A stretch of DNA of 64,000 bases from Stutzerimonas kunmingensis (GTDB lineage: Bacteria > Pseudomonadota > Gammaproteobacteria > Pseudomonadales > Pseudomonadaceae), in NCBI RefSeq assembly GCF_021432085.1, contig NZ_CP090366.1:806001-870000 (forward strand). The letters run 5' to 3'. How positions within the stretch are numbered: position 1 is the first letter of the stretch; each line of letters opens with the position of its first letter. The position numbers and the translations under genes were made by a program. Below, in pieces: positions 30,557 through 39,856 of the stretch. The notes under the pieces are model-generated. The model did not search any database. It saw only the letters and a program-made list of their open reading frames with translations, and was not told the DNA's origin.

Positions 30557-33500
30557 TCGCAGCCATAATTCGCTGGTCAGTGGCCAACCGCTTTCTGATC
30601 CTGCTGGCTACTGTGTTCGCGGTGGCTTGGGGTGTCTGGTCGGTCAAAAACACCGCTGTTGATGCATTGCCAGACCTTTCCGACGTTCAGGTCATCATCC
30701 GCACGCCATACCCCGGGCAGGCGCCCCAGATCGTTGAGAATCAGGTCACCTACCCACTGACGACGACCATGCTGTCTGTCCCCGGCGCAAAGACGGTCCG
30801 CGGCTACTCCTTCTTCGGGGATAGCTACGTGTACGTCCTGTTTGAGGACGGCACCGACCTCTATTGGGCCCGTTCTCGGGTGCTGGAGTACCTGAGTCAG
30901 GTGCAGAGTCGGCTTCCCGCCGCCGCCAAACCCGCTTTGGGCCCTGACGCCACAGGTGTCGGCTGGATCTACCAATATGCTTTGGTAGACCGAACGGGCA
31001 AACATGACCTCTCGCAGTTGCGCTCTTTGCAAGATTGGTTCCTGCGCTATGAGCTCAAGACACTGCCCAACGTGGCGGAAGTCGCGCCCATAGGCGGGAT
31101 GGTCAAGCAGTATCAGGTCGTACTGGATCCCGTGCGCATGGCAAGCAGGGGCGTGACGCAGCAGCAGATTGCAAAGGCGATCGATGAAGCCAACCGTGAA
31201 ACCGGCGGGAGTGTTCTGGAACTCGCAGAAACCGAGTTCATGGTCCGTGCGACCGGGTATCTCAAGACACTCAAAGACTTTCGAGCCATTCCTTTGCGTC
31301 TCGACGGCGGCGTGCCAGTGACGCTAGGGGACGTTGCGCATATCCAGCTCGGCCCGGAAATGCGCCGGGGCATCAGCGAGCTTGACGGTGAAGGTGAGGT
31401 AGTCGGCGGCGTGGTGATCCTGCGGAGCGGCAAGAACGCTCGGGAAACCATCGCTGCCGTTCAGACCAAACTGGATGAGCTGAAAGCGAGCCTGCCCCAA
31501 GGCGTCGAAATCGTCACGACGTACGACCGTAGCAAGCTGATCGACAGTGCCGTTGAAAACCTCACGCACAAGCTCATCGAGGAGTTCATTGTCGTTGCGT
31601 TGGTTTGCGCGATTTTTCTGTGGCATCTGCGCTCGTCGTTGGTCGCCATCGTGTCGTTGCCGATCGGCATCCTGATTGCTTTTGTGATCATGCAGCGGCA
31701 AGGCATCAACGCCAACATCATGTCGTTGGGTGGCATCGCGATCGCGATCGGAGCGATGGTCGATGCAGCAATCGTCATGATCGAAAACGCCCACAAGCAC
31801 ATTGAGGCCTGGCACAAGCGGCATCCTGACTCCACCTTGAAGGGCCAGGAGCACTGGAAGGTCATTACTGACGCGGCTGTTGAAGTGGGGCCGGCATTGT
31901 TCTTCAGCCTGCTGATCATCACGCTGTCGTTCATTCCAGTGTTCACCCTGGAGGCGCAGGAAGGCCGGCTGTTCGGTCCACTGGCGTTCACCAAAACCTA
32001 TGCAATGGCAGCCGCCGCGGGCCTGTCTGTCACGCTGGTTCCGGTGCTCATGGGGTATTGGATCAGGGGCAAAATCCCTGACGAACACCGTAATCCACTC
32101 AACCGTGGCCTCATCTGGATCTACAAGCCGGCCCTGGACGCGGTACTGCGCTGGCCCAAGATGACTCTGCTGGTGGCTGTTCTGGTCTTCCTGACAGGCT
32201 TGTGGCCGGCCTCTCGCCTTGGTGGGGAGTTCTTGCCCCCGCTGGATGAAGGTGACCTCCTTTATATGCCCACTGCGCTTCCAGGCCTCTCCGCTCAGAA
32301 GGCTTCTGAGCTACTGCAGCAGACGGACCGGCTCATAAAAACGGTCCCAGAAGTTGCACACGTGTTCGGTAAGGCTGGTCGAGCCGACACCGCTACAGAT
32401 CCCGCCCCGCTGGAAATGTTCGAGACGACCATTCAGTTCAAGCCGAAGGATCAATGGCGCCCTGGGATGACGCCTGACAAGCTGGTTGAGGAGTTGGATC
32501 GCACCGTACAGGTACCTGGATTAGCCAATCTGTGGATCCCGCCGATTCGAAACCGTATCGATATGCTGGCGACGGGTATCAAGAGCCCGATCGGGGTGAA
32601 AGTGTATGGCACTGACTTGGCACAGATCGACAAAGCCACCCAGGCAGTGGAAAAAATCGCCAAAACGGTGCCTGGGGTCAGTTCGGCGCTTGCTGAGAGA
32701 CTGACCGGCGGCAGGTATATCGATGTGGATATCGATCGTGTCGCCGCCGCACGCTACGGCCTGAATATCGCGGACGTGCAATCGATCGTGGCCGGTGCCA
32801 TCGGTGGTCAAACCATTGGTGAAACCGTGGAAGGGCTCGCCAGGTATCCGATCAACCTCCGCTATGGCCGCGAGTGGCGCGACTCGATATCCGATCTGCG
32901 CAACCTACCGATCTACACGCCGCAAGGCAGCCAGATCACGTTGGGGACCGTGGCCAAAGTACAGGTGACAGACGGACCGCCCATGCTTAAAAGCGAAAAC
33001 GCAAGGCTGTCGGGCTGGGTTTACGTCGATGTTCGTGGCCGCGACATGGCGGCTGTGGTGGGCGATCTGAGGGAAAAGATCAGCAAAGGGGTCCAGCTCG
33101 AATCCGGCATGAGCATCAGCTATTCCGGCCAATTCGAATTCATGGAGCGCGCTAACTCGAAGCTGAAGCTCGTCGTTCCGGCTACCTTGCTGATCATTTT
33201 TGTATTGCTCTACCTAACGTTTGCCCGCTTTGGCGAGGCGCTGCTCATCATGGCTACGCTGCCATTCGCTCTGACCGGGGGCGTCTGGTTCCTATATCTG
33301 CTCGGGTACAACCTATCCGTAGCGACAGGAATCGGATTCATCGCACTGGCAGGCGTTTCTGCTGAGTTCGGCGTCATTATGCTGCTGTATTTGAAGAACG
33401 CCTGGACGGATCGGGTTAACGCTGGAGCCCATGGCGAAGGCGTCCTGCTCGACGCCATTCGTGAAGGTGCTGTCCAGCGAGTGCGCCCCAAGGCCATGAC

Positions 33501-33711
33501 CGTCGCCGTGATCATCGCTGGCCTGCTGCCCATCCTTTGGGGCGGCGGGACCGGCAGCGAAATCATGAGCCGTATTGCCGCGCCCATGGTGGGCGGGATG
33601 ATCACCGCGCCGTTGCTCTCCCTGTTCGTTCTGCCGGCAGCCTACCTGCTGATGCGCCGCCGGCAATTGCAGGCCCAGCACGCAACCAAACCCACTGGTG
33701 AACATCCGTGA
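30553..33711 (+). CDS. cusA: Cu(I)/Ag(I) efflux RND pump CusA
   Basis: Inner-membrane RND transporter of 1,052 residues driven by proton flow. The heavy-metal RND signature [20 protein letters not shown] is near the N terminus. The proton-relay Asp lies in [20 protein letters not shown]. The second half repeats the fold ([20 protein letters not shown]). The gene is translationally coupled to cusB, completing cusCBA. Copper/silver rather than zinc or cobalt is inferred from the CusF domains and surrounding copper genes. Confidence 0.96.
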   Translation: MIAAIIRWSVANRFLILLATVFAVAWGVWSVKNTAVDALPDLSDVQVIIRTPYPGQAPQIVENQVTYPLTTTMLSVPGAKTVRGYSFFGDSYVYVLFEDGTDLYWARSRVLEYLSQVQSRLPAAAKPALGPDATGVGWIYQYALVDRTGKHDLSQLRSLQDWFLRYELKTLPNVAEVAPIGGMVKQYQVVLDPVRMASRGVTQQQIAKAIDEANRETGGSVLELAETEFMVRATGYLKTLKDFRAIPLRLDGGVPVTLGDVAHIQLGPEMRRGISELDGEGEVVGGVVILRSGKNARETIAAVQTKLDELKASLPQGVEIVTTYDRSKLIDSAVENLTHKLIEEFIVVALVCAIFLWHLRSSLVAIVSLPIGILIAFVIMQRQGINANIMSLGGIAIAIGAMVDAAIVMIENAHKHIEAWHKRHPDSTLKGQEHWKVITDAAVEVGPALFFSLLIITLSFIPVFTLEAQEGRLFGPLAFTKTYAMAAAAGLSVTLVPVLMGYWIRGKIPDEHRNPLNRGLIWIYKPALDAVLRWPKMTLLVAVLVFLTGLWPASRLGGEFLPPLDEGDLLYMPTALPGLSAQKASELLQQTDRLIKTVPEVAHVFGKAGRADTATDPAPLEMFETTIQFKPKDQWRPGMTPDKLVEELDRTVQVPGLANLWIPPIRNRIDMLATGIKSPIGVKVYGTDLAQIDKATQAVEKIAKTVPGVSSALAERLTGGRYIDVDIDRVAAARYGLNIADVQSIVAGAIGGQTIGETVEGLARYPINLRYGREWRDSISDLRNLPIYTPQGSQITLGTVAKVQVTDGPPMLKSENARLSGWVYVDVRGRDMAAVVGDLREKISKGVQLESGMSISYSGQFEFMERANSKLKLVVPATLLIIFVLLYLTFARFGEALLIMATLPFALTGGVWFLYLLGYNLSVATGIGFIALAGVSAEFGVIMLLYLKNAWTDRVNAGAHGEGVLLDAIREGAVQRVRPKAMTVAVIIAGLLPILWGGGTGSEIMSRIAAPMVGGMITAPLLSLFVLPAAYLLMRRRQLQAQHATKPTGEHP

Positions 33712-33821
33712 AAATCAAGCACCTCAGCCTTCCTTAAAAGACGGGGCCTGGTTGAATGTAGAGTTCATCTTGAAAAGGCATGGTTTCGACTATTCGATTC
33801 ACATAAAAAGCAAAGGAGCAA

Positions 33822-33847
33822 GCGACCGCCACATACGCGGCGGTCGC
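33822..33847 (+). repeat. Stem-loop downstream of cusA
   Basis: A perfect 9-bp GC-rich stem (GCGACCGCC / GGCGGTCGC) with an eight-base loop, lying 110 bp after cusA and 20 bp before a CopR box. No T tract follows. It may mark the mRNA 3' end. Confidence 0.5.
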
Positions 33848-33867
33848 AGCAATACAAAAGGTTGCGC

Positions 33868-33881
33868 TTACAGCTTTGTAA
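33868..33881 (+). promoter_or_regulatory. Putative CopR box
   Basis: TTACAGCTTTGTAA, 70 bp before the small exported protein gene at 33951. The following 50 bases closely resemble those after the box at 34770, so the promoter is duplicated. Confidence 0.65.
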
Positions 33882-33950
33882 TTTGAAGAACAGCTTACTG
33901 TAAGTGTTGTGCCATTAAGCTATAGGCATCAAACAATCAGGAGTTTAGTC

Positions 33951-34259
33951 ATGAAAGCCATTAGCAAAACCATCCTTTTTACTATGTTCGCTGCCGCCTC
34001 CTCTTTCGCAATGGCAGAACAAAATTCTGATCAAGTTATTCAGCGCCATAAAGAAGCCAAGCCAGTACTTAAGGCGCTACTTGAGGAAGGCAAAGTGCTA
34101 AGTGTAGGGCCTGCAGGTGCCACAGGTAAAAGTGGGGTTATGCAAAGGAGCAAGTATGATGGCCGTCCCCAAACGTTTGAGATAAAAATCAGAACGCCTG
34201 ATGACGTGACCCATATCGTGGAATTCCGAGGACTGCCCTTCGGACTCAATAACGTTTAA
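33951..34259 (+). CDS. Small exported protein, PtrA-like paralogue 1
   Basis: A 102-residue secreted protein. The signal peptide MKAISKTILFTMFAAASSFAMA is followed by EQNSDQVIQRHKEAKPVLKALLEEGKVLSV. It is clearly paralogous to the protein at 34855: both continue with (V/I)(G/A)PAGA(T/N)GK, later TPD(D/G), then HTVEF or HIVEF, and end G(L/V)NN. The N-terminal part resembles the PtrA N-terminal domain found in copper-induced pseudomonad periplasmic proteins. Its function is unknown; a periplasmic role under copper stress is inferred from the CopR box and neighbours. Confidence 0.75.
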   Translation: MKAISKTILFTMFAAASSFAMAEQNSDQVIQRHKEAKPVLKALLEEGKVLSVGPAGATGKSGVMQRSKYDGRPQTFEIKIRTPDDVTHIVEFRGLPFGLNNV

Positions 34260-34357
34260 GCAACGCAAAAAACCACACTCAAAGGATAGATAGATTTTTT
34301 CTCTTGCGCCGCCGGCAATTGCATACCGCAGCAACCTACAGATCTGGAGAGACATTC

Positions 34358-34714
34358 ATGAACATCATGTCCATTACCCTTGCCACACTTTTCTTGGTCC
34401 CAGCCGCCTATGCTGCCGACAAGAAGCCCATGGATGGCATGCCTATGGATCATAAAGGCATGAACATGCAAATGGACCATAAATCAGCCGCACAGACCGC
34501 TACGGCTACTGGCACGATCAAGAAGGTGAATACCGAAAGCGGGACCGTCACCATTGCCCACGGCCCGGTCAAGGCCTTGGGCTGGCCCGCAATGACGATG
34601 GGATTCAAAGCAAAGCCTGATCAGCTCCAAAAGCTAAAAGAAGGCGATAAGGTCCAGTTCGATTTCTCCTCGCAGGGAATGGACTCCACGGTCACCCGCA
34701 TCGAAAAACAGTAA
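34358..34714 (+). CDS. cusF: CusF-like periplasmic copper chaperone
   Basis: A 118-residue exported protein. A signal peptide is followed by a Met/His-rich stretch (MDGMPMDHKGMNMQMDHK) and a CusF OB-fold domain with the ligand residues in TIAHGPVKALGWPAMTMGFK (His, Trp and two Met). It should hand Cu(I) to the CusCBA pump. The ATG at 34358 follows GGAGA, and upstream residues in the frame are not signal-like. It lies between the two PtrA-like paralogues. Confidence 0.92.
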   Translation: MNIMSITLATLFLVPAAYAADKKPMDGMPMDHKGMNMQMDHKSAAQTATATGTIKKVNTESGTVTIAHGPVKALGWPAMTMGFKAKPDQLQKLKEGDKVQFDFSSQGMDSTVTRIEKQ

Positions 34715-34769
34715 GTGCAGAAGCGCTCGCCGTATATGCGACGGGCATAGCTCGATTAAAAGAGAGAAA

Positions 34770-34783
34770 TTACAGCTTTGTAA
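34770..34783 (+). promoter_or_regulatory. Putative CopR box
   Basis: TTACAGCTTTGTAA, identical to the box at 33868 and at nearly the same distance (72 bp) from its gene. Downstream TTGAGAACAG and TGTAAGT are also shared between the two promoters. Confidence 0.65.
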
Positions 34784-34854
34784 CGTTGAGAACAGATTCT
34801 TGTAAGTCTTGCACTTATAACATATCGGTATCAACTAACCAAAGGGTCAAAACC

Positions 34855-35169
34855 ATGAACCGTATGAACAAAGTGATTTTCCCGCTTATTCTAACTGCTG
34901 CTTCATCTTTTGCGTTAGCTGAAGGCGGAAGCGAACGCACGCTGCATCGTTTGAATGATCCGGAAACCAAGTCCACTCTTAAGAAGTTGGTTAAAGAAGG
35001 TGAGGTGCTTAACATTGCACCTGCAGGGGCGAACGGCAAGACTGACATGATTCAAAACTATCGTACTAACGCCAAAGTCCAAACCTACGAGATGAGGGTA
35101 AAGACACCTGACGGGAAAATTCATACGGTAGAGTTTTTGAGCGCCCCGATTGGCGTAAATAACGGCTAA
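34855..35169 (+). CDS. Small exported protein, PtrA-like paralogue 2
   Basis: A 104-residue secreted protein with signal peptide MNRMNKVIFPLILTAASSFALA and mature start EGGSERTLHRLNDPETKSTLKKL. EGG(S/G)(E/D)RT-x2-R is the hallmark of the PtrA-like N-terminal domain shared with the proteins at 39157 and 49766. The C-terminal half matches paralogue 1. The ATG at 34855 follows AAAGGG; the frame upstream lacks a ribosome site. It is probably copper-induced, and its exact role is unknown. Confidence 0.78.
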   Translation: MNRMNKVIFPLILTAASSFALAEGGSERTLHRLNDPETKSTLKKLVKEGEVLNIAPAGANGKTDMIQNYRTNAKVQTYEMRVKTPDGKIHTVEFLSAPIGVNNG

Positions 35170-35385
35170 CCTGTCAAAGTTAATATCAAGGGTAGGCGAC
35201 ATGCGAGGAATGATGAAAGGATGTGGTGGATGAAGGAGACCGTCAAAGCCGGAAGCTCGCTAAAATGGTGAAGGTCCAGACCAGGTCTTGAATACGAACG
35301 ATACTGCAACGACCATATCGAAGCAGGTAAGGCTCCTCCGGACGCCCTGCCTGCTTTTGTGCTTGGCCTAACCAGGACCGTACTG

Positions 35386-36759
35386 ATGGAAAAAGTTTCA
35401 CTGACGAGCAGAATGGCGGTGGTTTTCATGCTCGTGGTTACGGTTGTGCTGATGGTCGCCGCAATCAGCTTCTATTATTTCTGCCAGCTGCATTTCGAGC
35501 GCAAGGATGCGCAAGTGCTGAGTGAAAAAGCCGCTGCCGTAGAGCATATGCTACGTAGCAGTACGGCTTTCGGACAGGAGGCCACCTCAAAGATCGATGC
35601 GGTCATTGAGCACTCTTTCGGGTTTGCAACTGCGGTAGTGATAGACGGCAAAACGGTTTACTCACACCACAATTTTTCTGAGCGCTTGCTTCCTCTCGTC
35701 ACGGATAATCAAGAGGAACGCTGGGCAGTAAATTTCGATGGGCACCAGTACAGTGGCATTACCAGAAAAGTAGATCAGTGGGTCGAAGGGCAAGACGCAG
35801 TCATCTATCTGGCTTTGGATGTAACGCATCGAGTCCACTTCTTCGAGATGATTCAGCAATGGTTTGCTTATACGCTCGTGATCAGTGCGCTTCTAAGTGG
35901 GGCACTAGGTGTTGTTCTGATCAAAAAGGGCTTGAAGCCCATTGGCGAACTATCCAAGACATCTTCAACCGTAACCGCCAACTGCTTAGATACGCGGATT
36001 CCGACCGAGTCAGTACCAGGCGAACTTCATGAACTCGTTGCTAACTTCAATGAAATGCTCTCGCGCTTGGATGATTCTTTCCTCCGGCTGTCAGGTTTCT
36101 CAGCGGACATCGCGCATGAGCTAAGAACGCCGCTGAACAGCATGCTTACCCAAATGGAGGTCGCGCTCTTGCGCGACCGCGAGAATACCGACTACAAGAA
36201 CATTTTGTATTCCGCCCTCGAAGAACTTAGGCGCATGTCAAAGATGGTCGATGACATGCTGTTCCTAGCCAAGGCGGACAACGGAAAGATTACGCCCAGT
36301 GCCGAAGATGCCAGCATAGCTGAGATTGCCGCTAGCGTTATCGAATATTACGAGCTAGCAGCCGAGGAAAAAAATGTAAAAATCGCTCTTTCAGGCGATG
36401 GATCGGTGAATGGGGACAAATCAATGCTAAGACGGGCTATTTCAAACATAGTCTCTAACGCAGTTCGGTATGCGGAGGAACGCAGCACCATAAGCGTTGA
36501 AATAAGCGAGAGCGGCGCTTCGGTTTCCACGGCTATTTCCAACCGCGGCATAACTATTCCAGCCGAGCTTCAAACCCGGATATTCGACCGTTTCTACAGG
36601 GTCGACACCGCAAGGCGCGAAGGTACTACGTTGAACGCGGGCCTCGGCATGGCTATCACTCGTTCAATAGTAGAAGCGCACAAAGGGCGCATCGCTTGTG
36701 AATCAGCTGAGGGACGCACGACTTTTACAATGACGCTTCCAAGGCTTATGTCTAGTTAA
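35386..36759 (+). CDS. copS: Heavy-metal sensor histidine kinase CopS/CusS-like
   Basis: Membrane sensor kinase of 457 residues. Transmembrane helices at about 10-32 and 158-180 flank a periplasmic domain of about 125 residues. A HAMP domain, the H-box SADIAHELRTPLN (phospho-acceptor His244), the N-box RAISNIVSNAVRYAEE and the G-box LNAGLGMAITRSIVEAH follow. No response-regulator gene adjoins it. The matching CopR lies 14 kb away at 50406, so the pair seems to have been separated. An ATP-grasp-like gene follows in the same direction. Confidence 0.88.
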   Translation: MEKVSLTSRMAVVFMLVVTVVLMVAAISFYYFCQLHFERKDAQVLSEKAAAVEHMLRSSTAFGQEATSKIDAVIEHSFGFATAVVIDGKTVYSHHNFSERLLPLVTDNQEERWAVNFDGHQYSGITRKVDQWVEGQDAVIYLALDVTHRVHFFEMIQQWFAYTLVISALLSGALGVVLIKKGLKPIGELSKTSSTVTANCLDTRIPTESVPGELHELVANFNEMLSRLDDSFLRLSGFSADIAHELRTPLNSMLTQMEVALLRDRENTDYKNILYSALEELRRMSKMVDDMLFLAKADNGKITPSAEDASIAEIAASVIEYYELAAEEKNVKIALSGDGSVNGDKSMLRRAISNIVSNAVRYAEERSTISVEISESGASVSTAISNRGITIPAELQTRIFDRFYRVDTARREGTTLNAGLGMAITRSIVEAHKGRIACESAEGRTTFTMTLPRLMSS

Positions 36760-36864
36760 TGGCAGATGCCCACAACGACCCTGACCTACGCTTTAGAGAA
36801 ATGCCTGGCTGAACCGAAAGAGGTCACGCCTTTCGAACCTGTATGTTTGATCCTGGAGGTTCCC

Positions 36865-38532
36865 GTGACAGCGTCCTCATCGAGAAAATGCGGTACGACG
36901 GCCGCAGCGCTCAACGAAGCGTGCTTCTGCGTGAGCCTGGATCAGGTTGCGCTCACAAATGCATTGTCCGAACAGCTTGGAAATCCCGAGTTGTCAGAGC
37001 TATTGAAGTCACGTTGCCCCCATGTATTTGCTGCTCGACCGGTATTTGTTTCGCCGTCGCGACTGCGTCAGGTGCGTGAGGTCATCCAAGCCATCGAGCG
37101 AACCGTGAGTTTGCCCGCTTGGCGCGAGCATGCTCTGGATTCCGCCCCCCCTATTGCGCAACACAACCCTCGTCGCGCGCGGGGCGTCTTCTTTGGCTAC
37201 GATTTTCATCTGGATGAGGACAAGCTTGGGCTCATCGAAATAAACACAAATGCGGGCGGAGCGATGCTAAACGTATTGCTCGCCCGCGCGCAGCGCAGTT
37301 GTTGCAGCGGCGTAGTCGGACTATCGCCGGGGCAGGAATGGCCCGGAGGCTTCGAACAATCGATTCTGCATATGTTCGCCCAAGAATGGTCTGCGAGCGG
37401 CGAGCAACGTCCGCTCACGCGCGTGGTGATCTTGGATGAAAGCCCACAAGCCCAATACCTGTATCCGGAGTTCCTTCTTTTTCAGCGGTTATTCGAGTCA
37501 GCAGGAATCGACTGCCTAATCGCAGACCCAGCCGATCTGGCCTTTCACAACGAGTGCCTCTTGGTCGACGGAAAGCCTGTGGATCTCGTCTATAACCGAC
37601 TCACCGATTTCTATCTGGAAGGTGACAATTGCAGCGCGCTGCGCAGCGCTTATTTGGCTGATGTCGTGACGGTAACGCCGCACCCTCAGGCCTATGCCCT
37701 TTATGCCGACAAACGCCGGTTGGTTGACCTAACCAACGGACGTTTTTTGGAAGAGATTGGCGTTGGTCAGCAAATCCGAGCCGTATTGGCCCAATACGTC
37801 CCGCTTACCGTGCCTGTCGGGCATGGTAACGCAGAGCACCTCTGGCAAAACCGCCGTAGCCTCTTCTTCAAGCCCGTCAGCGGGTTTGGTAGTCGCGGTG
37901 CATACCGAGGAGACAAGCTCACCAAGCGCGTTTGGGAAGAAATCGTTGGCGGAAACTACGTCGCCCAGTCCCTTGTAGCTCCTGGCGAGCGTAGAACCGT
38001 CGCCGACCCTCAGGTACGACCGATGAAGTTTGACCTGCGCGCGTACGCTTATGCTGGCGAGGTGCAGTGGAACGCTGCCAGGGTCTACCAAGGCCAGACG
38101 ACCAACTTCAGAACAGAGGGGGGCGGTTTTGCTCCTGTGTTTACCTTAGGCGAGGAAGAGGAGCGAGCCGGTTCTACAGAGCAACCGTCGCACGCCTCGT
38201 TCACGTTCTTGCTCGACGAAACCAGCGCCGTAGAGGAACTGCCGCACCCGCTATATCTGGCGCTGGTTCGAGCCGAAATGGCTACTTCTAAGCTTGCCGG
38301 TAAGCGTTTCCGATTGGCGGACTGGTATGTCGCAATGGAGGATGGCCATCCTTCCAAAGTCATCCGAGAATGGTACGGCTGGGTTGCATTCGACGCAGAT
38401 GGCGCTTACCACCCTGAAATTGGCCCACCGGAAAATCGCCAGCCGAATAGTGATGACAAGGTAAATTCAACCGCTCTACCGACACGGGAAGAACACGATC
38501 GAATTGAGGCACTGTTGTTTAAAAGCGGGTGA
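36865..38532 (+). CDS. ATP-grasp-like protein of unknown function
   Basis: A 555-residue soluble protein I cannot assign to a named family. The frame is open from an ATG at 36766 just after copS, but the GTG at 36865 is preferred because TGGAGG precedes it by five bases. Features suggesting an ATP-grasp ligase are FGYDFHLDEDKLGLIEINTN-AGG (about residues 112-135), the Gly-rich loop LFFKPVSGFGSRG (about 334), the Lys/Asp/Arg segment MKFDLRAYAY (about 386) and ARVYQGQTTNFRTEGGGFAP (about 405-424). The N-terminal part is Cys-containing (NEACFCVS, SRCPHV, RSCCSG). It is probably co-transcribed with copS. It may ligate an amino acid or peptide, perhaps for metal binding, but no substrate can be read from the sequence. 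Confidence 0.6.
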   Translation: MTASSSRKCGTTAAALNEACFCVSLDQVALTNALSEQLGNPELSELLKSRCPHVFAARPVFVSPSRLRQVREVIQAIERTVSLPAWREHALDSAPPIAQHNPRRARGVFFGYDFHLDEDKLGLIEINTNAGGAMLNVLLARAQRSCCSGVVGLSPGQEWPGGFEQSILHMFAQEWSASGEQRPLTRVVILDESPQAQYLYPEFLLFQRLFESAGIDCLIADPADLAFHNECLLVDGKPVDLVYNRLTDFYLEGDNCSALRSAYLADVVTVTPHPQAYALYADKRRLVDLTNGRFLEEIGVGQQIRAVLAQYVPLTVPVGHGNAEHLWQNRRSLFFKPVSGFGSRGAYRGDKLTKRVWEEIVGGNYVAQSLVAPGERRTVADPQVRPMKFDLRAYAYAGEVQWNAARVYQGQTTNFRTEGGGFAPVFTLGEEEERAGSTEQPSHASFTFLLDETSAVEELPHPLYLALVRAEMATSKLAGKRFRLADWYVAMEDGHPSKVIREWYGWVAFDADGAYHPEIGPPENRQPNSDDKVNSTALPTREEHDRIEALLFKSG

Positions 38533-38595
38533 GAGCCTGTCTCGCACAGCCCAGATGTTCCTTACGGGGCGCAGAGCCAAAGGAACATTGCCTTT

Positions 38596-39009
38596 TCACC
38601 CACCTTTCAGGGCCATCATTAAACCCTTGAATGCGCCGTTCAGCCGAGTAAATGCAGCCTGGAAACGAATCGAATTTTCCGCATATTTTGCTTGTTCAAC
38701 CTGAACGTCGACTGTGTTCTGATCAAGCGACGGTTGATTGGGAACCCTATAGAGTAGGGCCGCATCGCTAAGAGTAACCTCCAAGCCACCAGTATTTATA
38801 TGACTCTGGTTAGTTTTGGCCAGTGAAAACTCAGTGTTAATTGCCTGCTTGTTTTGAGCGGCAAACACCGAGGCAAAATTCAAATCCCTGGCTTTGAAAT
38901 TGGGTGTATCAGCATTGGCTATATTGTTGCTCAGCACCTCTGCTCTTTTGGCAGTGTAGAGGAGCGCTTTTTCTGGCCCGCCTAGAGCCTTTTCGAAACT
39001 AATCCTCAT
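38596..39009 (-). CDS. flgB: Isolated flagellar rod protein FlgB homologue
   Basis: A 137-residue protein matching flagellar proximal-rod protein FlgB along its length. It starts MRISFEKALGG, then KRAEVLSNNIANADTPNFKARDLNF, and ends with VDVQVEQAKYAENSIRFQAAFTRLNGAFKGLMMALKG. The start at 39009 gives the standard N terminus and has AGGA at good spacing. No other flagellar gene is nearby (flgC normally follows), so it is an orphan copy in the copper island. Its N-terminal rod motif is intact. Its purpose here is unknown. Confidence 0.88.
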   Translation of the reverse strand: MRISFEKALGGPEKALLYTAKRAEVLSNNIANADTPNFKARDLNFASVFAAQNKQAINTEFSLAKTNQSHINTGGLEVTLSDAALLYRVPNQPSLDQNTVDVQVEQAKYAENSIRFQAAFTRLNGAFKGLMMALKGG

Positions 39010-39156
39010 CAACGATCCTATCAAGTTTGAAAAAAACAGTGCTGATCAGAATTACGTCGATCAGCCTGTAGGATTTACTCCCGACCTGGCACTTGGTCGG
39101 GCGGTGCAAAGCCAGAGAGCGTCCGTAATCGTAATGGCTGGAAGAGTAGCGATTTA

Positions 39157-39516
39157 TTACGGATGACACTCCCTATTAGCCGTCATCAGCTTATGTTCGC
39201 GAATCATTTGTTTTAGTACATCGTCTACCAATTTGTCGTGCTTCTCCATCCAAGCCAAATGCTCCTCGGTAGAGACGTCTGGCCCTGGATGATCTTTATG
39301 GAGCTGGCTCATCATTTCTTCGAGCATTCCCATATGTTCTTTCATATGCACTTGGCGCTCGCAGACTGGCGCTTTCTCTGCTTGAACCAAAACCGCTTCA
39401 GCTTTATCGCGCAGTTGCTGAAGGCGCTCGAGAGTGCGGTCGCTTCCTCCTTCAGCCCAAGCTATGGGAGACAGCATCATCGATCCGACAAGGTAAAAAG
39501 GTATCAACAATTTCAT
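39157..39516 (-). CDS. PtrA-like exported His-rich protein
   Basis: A 119-residue secreted protein. The signal peptide (MKLLIPFYLVGSMMLSPIAWA) is followed by EGGSDRTLERLQQLRDKAEAV, the PtrA N-terminal domain of pseudomonad copper-induced proteins. The C-terminal part is helical and rich in His and Met (HMKEHMGMLEEMMSQLHKDH, HLAWMEKHDKL) with Cys at both ends (PVCERQ, RECHP), suited to copper binding. The start at 39516 follows GGAG and gives the signal peptide. A CopR box lies 140 bp upstream. Confidence 0.8.
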   Translation of the reverse strand: MKLLIPFYLVGSMMLSPIAWAEGGSDRTLERLQQLRDKAEAVLVQAEKAPVCERQVHMKEHMGMLEEMMSQLHKDHPGPDVSTEEHLAWMEKHDKLVDDVLKQMIREHKLMTANRECHP

Positions 39517-39655
39517 AAAGGTGATCTCCGTATTAAAGATTCGGCCGCTGCTACTGAGCCTGTTTCGATGGGCTAGGACCATACTTATGCCGCCTCTCAG
39601 ACCATCTATTTCTGCAAATTTGTTCATATACCCTGTCATGAAGCTGAGCTAGTGA

Positions 39656-39669
39656 TTACATTTTTGTAA
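39656..39669 (-). promoter_or_regulatory. Putative CopR box
   Basis: TTACATTTTTGTAA, 140 bp upstream of the PtrA-like gene at 39516. Identical to the box before the multicopper oxidase gene (49372). Confidence 0.65.
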
Positions 39670-39856
39670 GCATTTGGCTTTTCGACCGAGCGAACCGCGC
39701 ACCCGGCATAAGCTGTCCATCATTAGGGTTAATAAAGCAGGCTTACCTCGGGTTGCTCTTCATGTCAGCTCCGAAGTATTTATAAACTCAACGCGAGCCT
39801 GCCGCTTTGAAGCAGCAGTCTAGACTGGCCTTTGAATCGCCTGTAAGCGCACCGAC

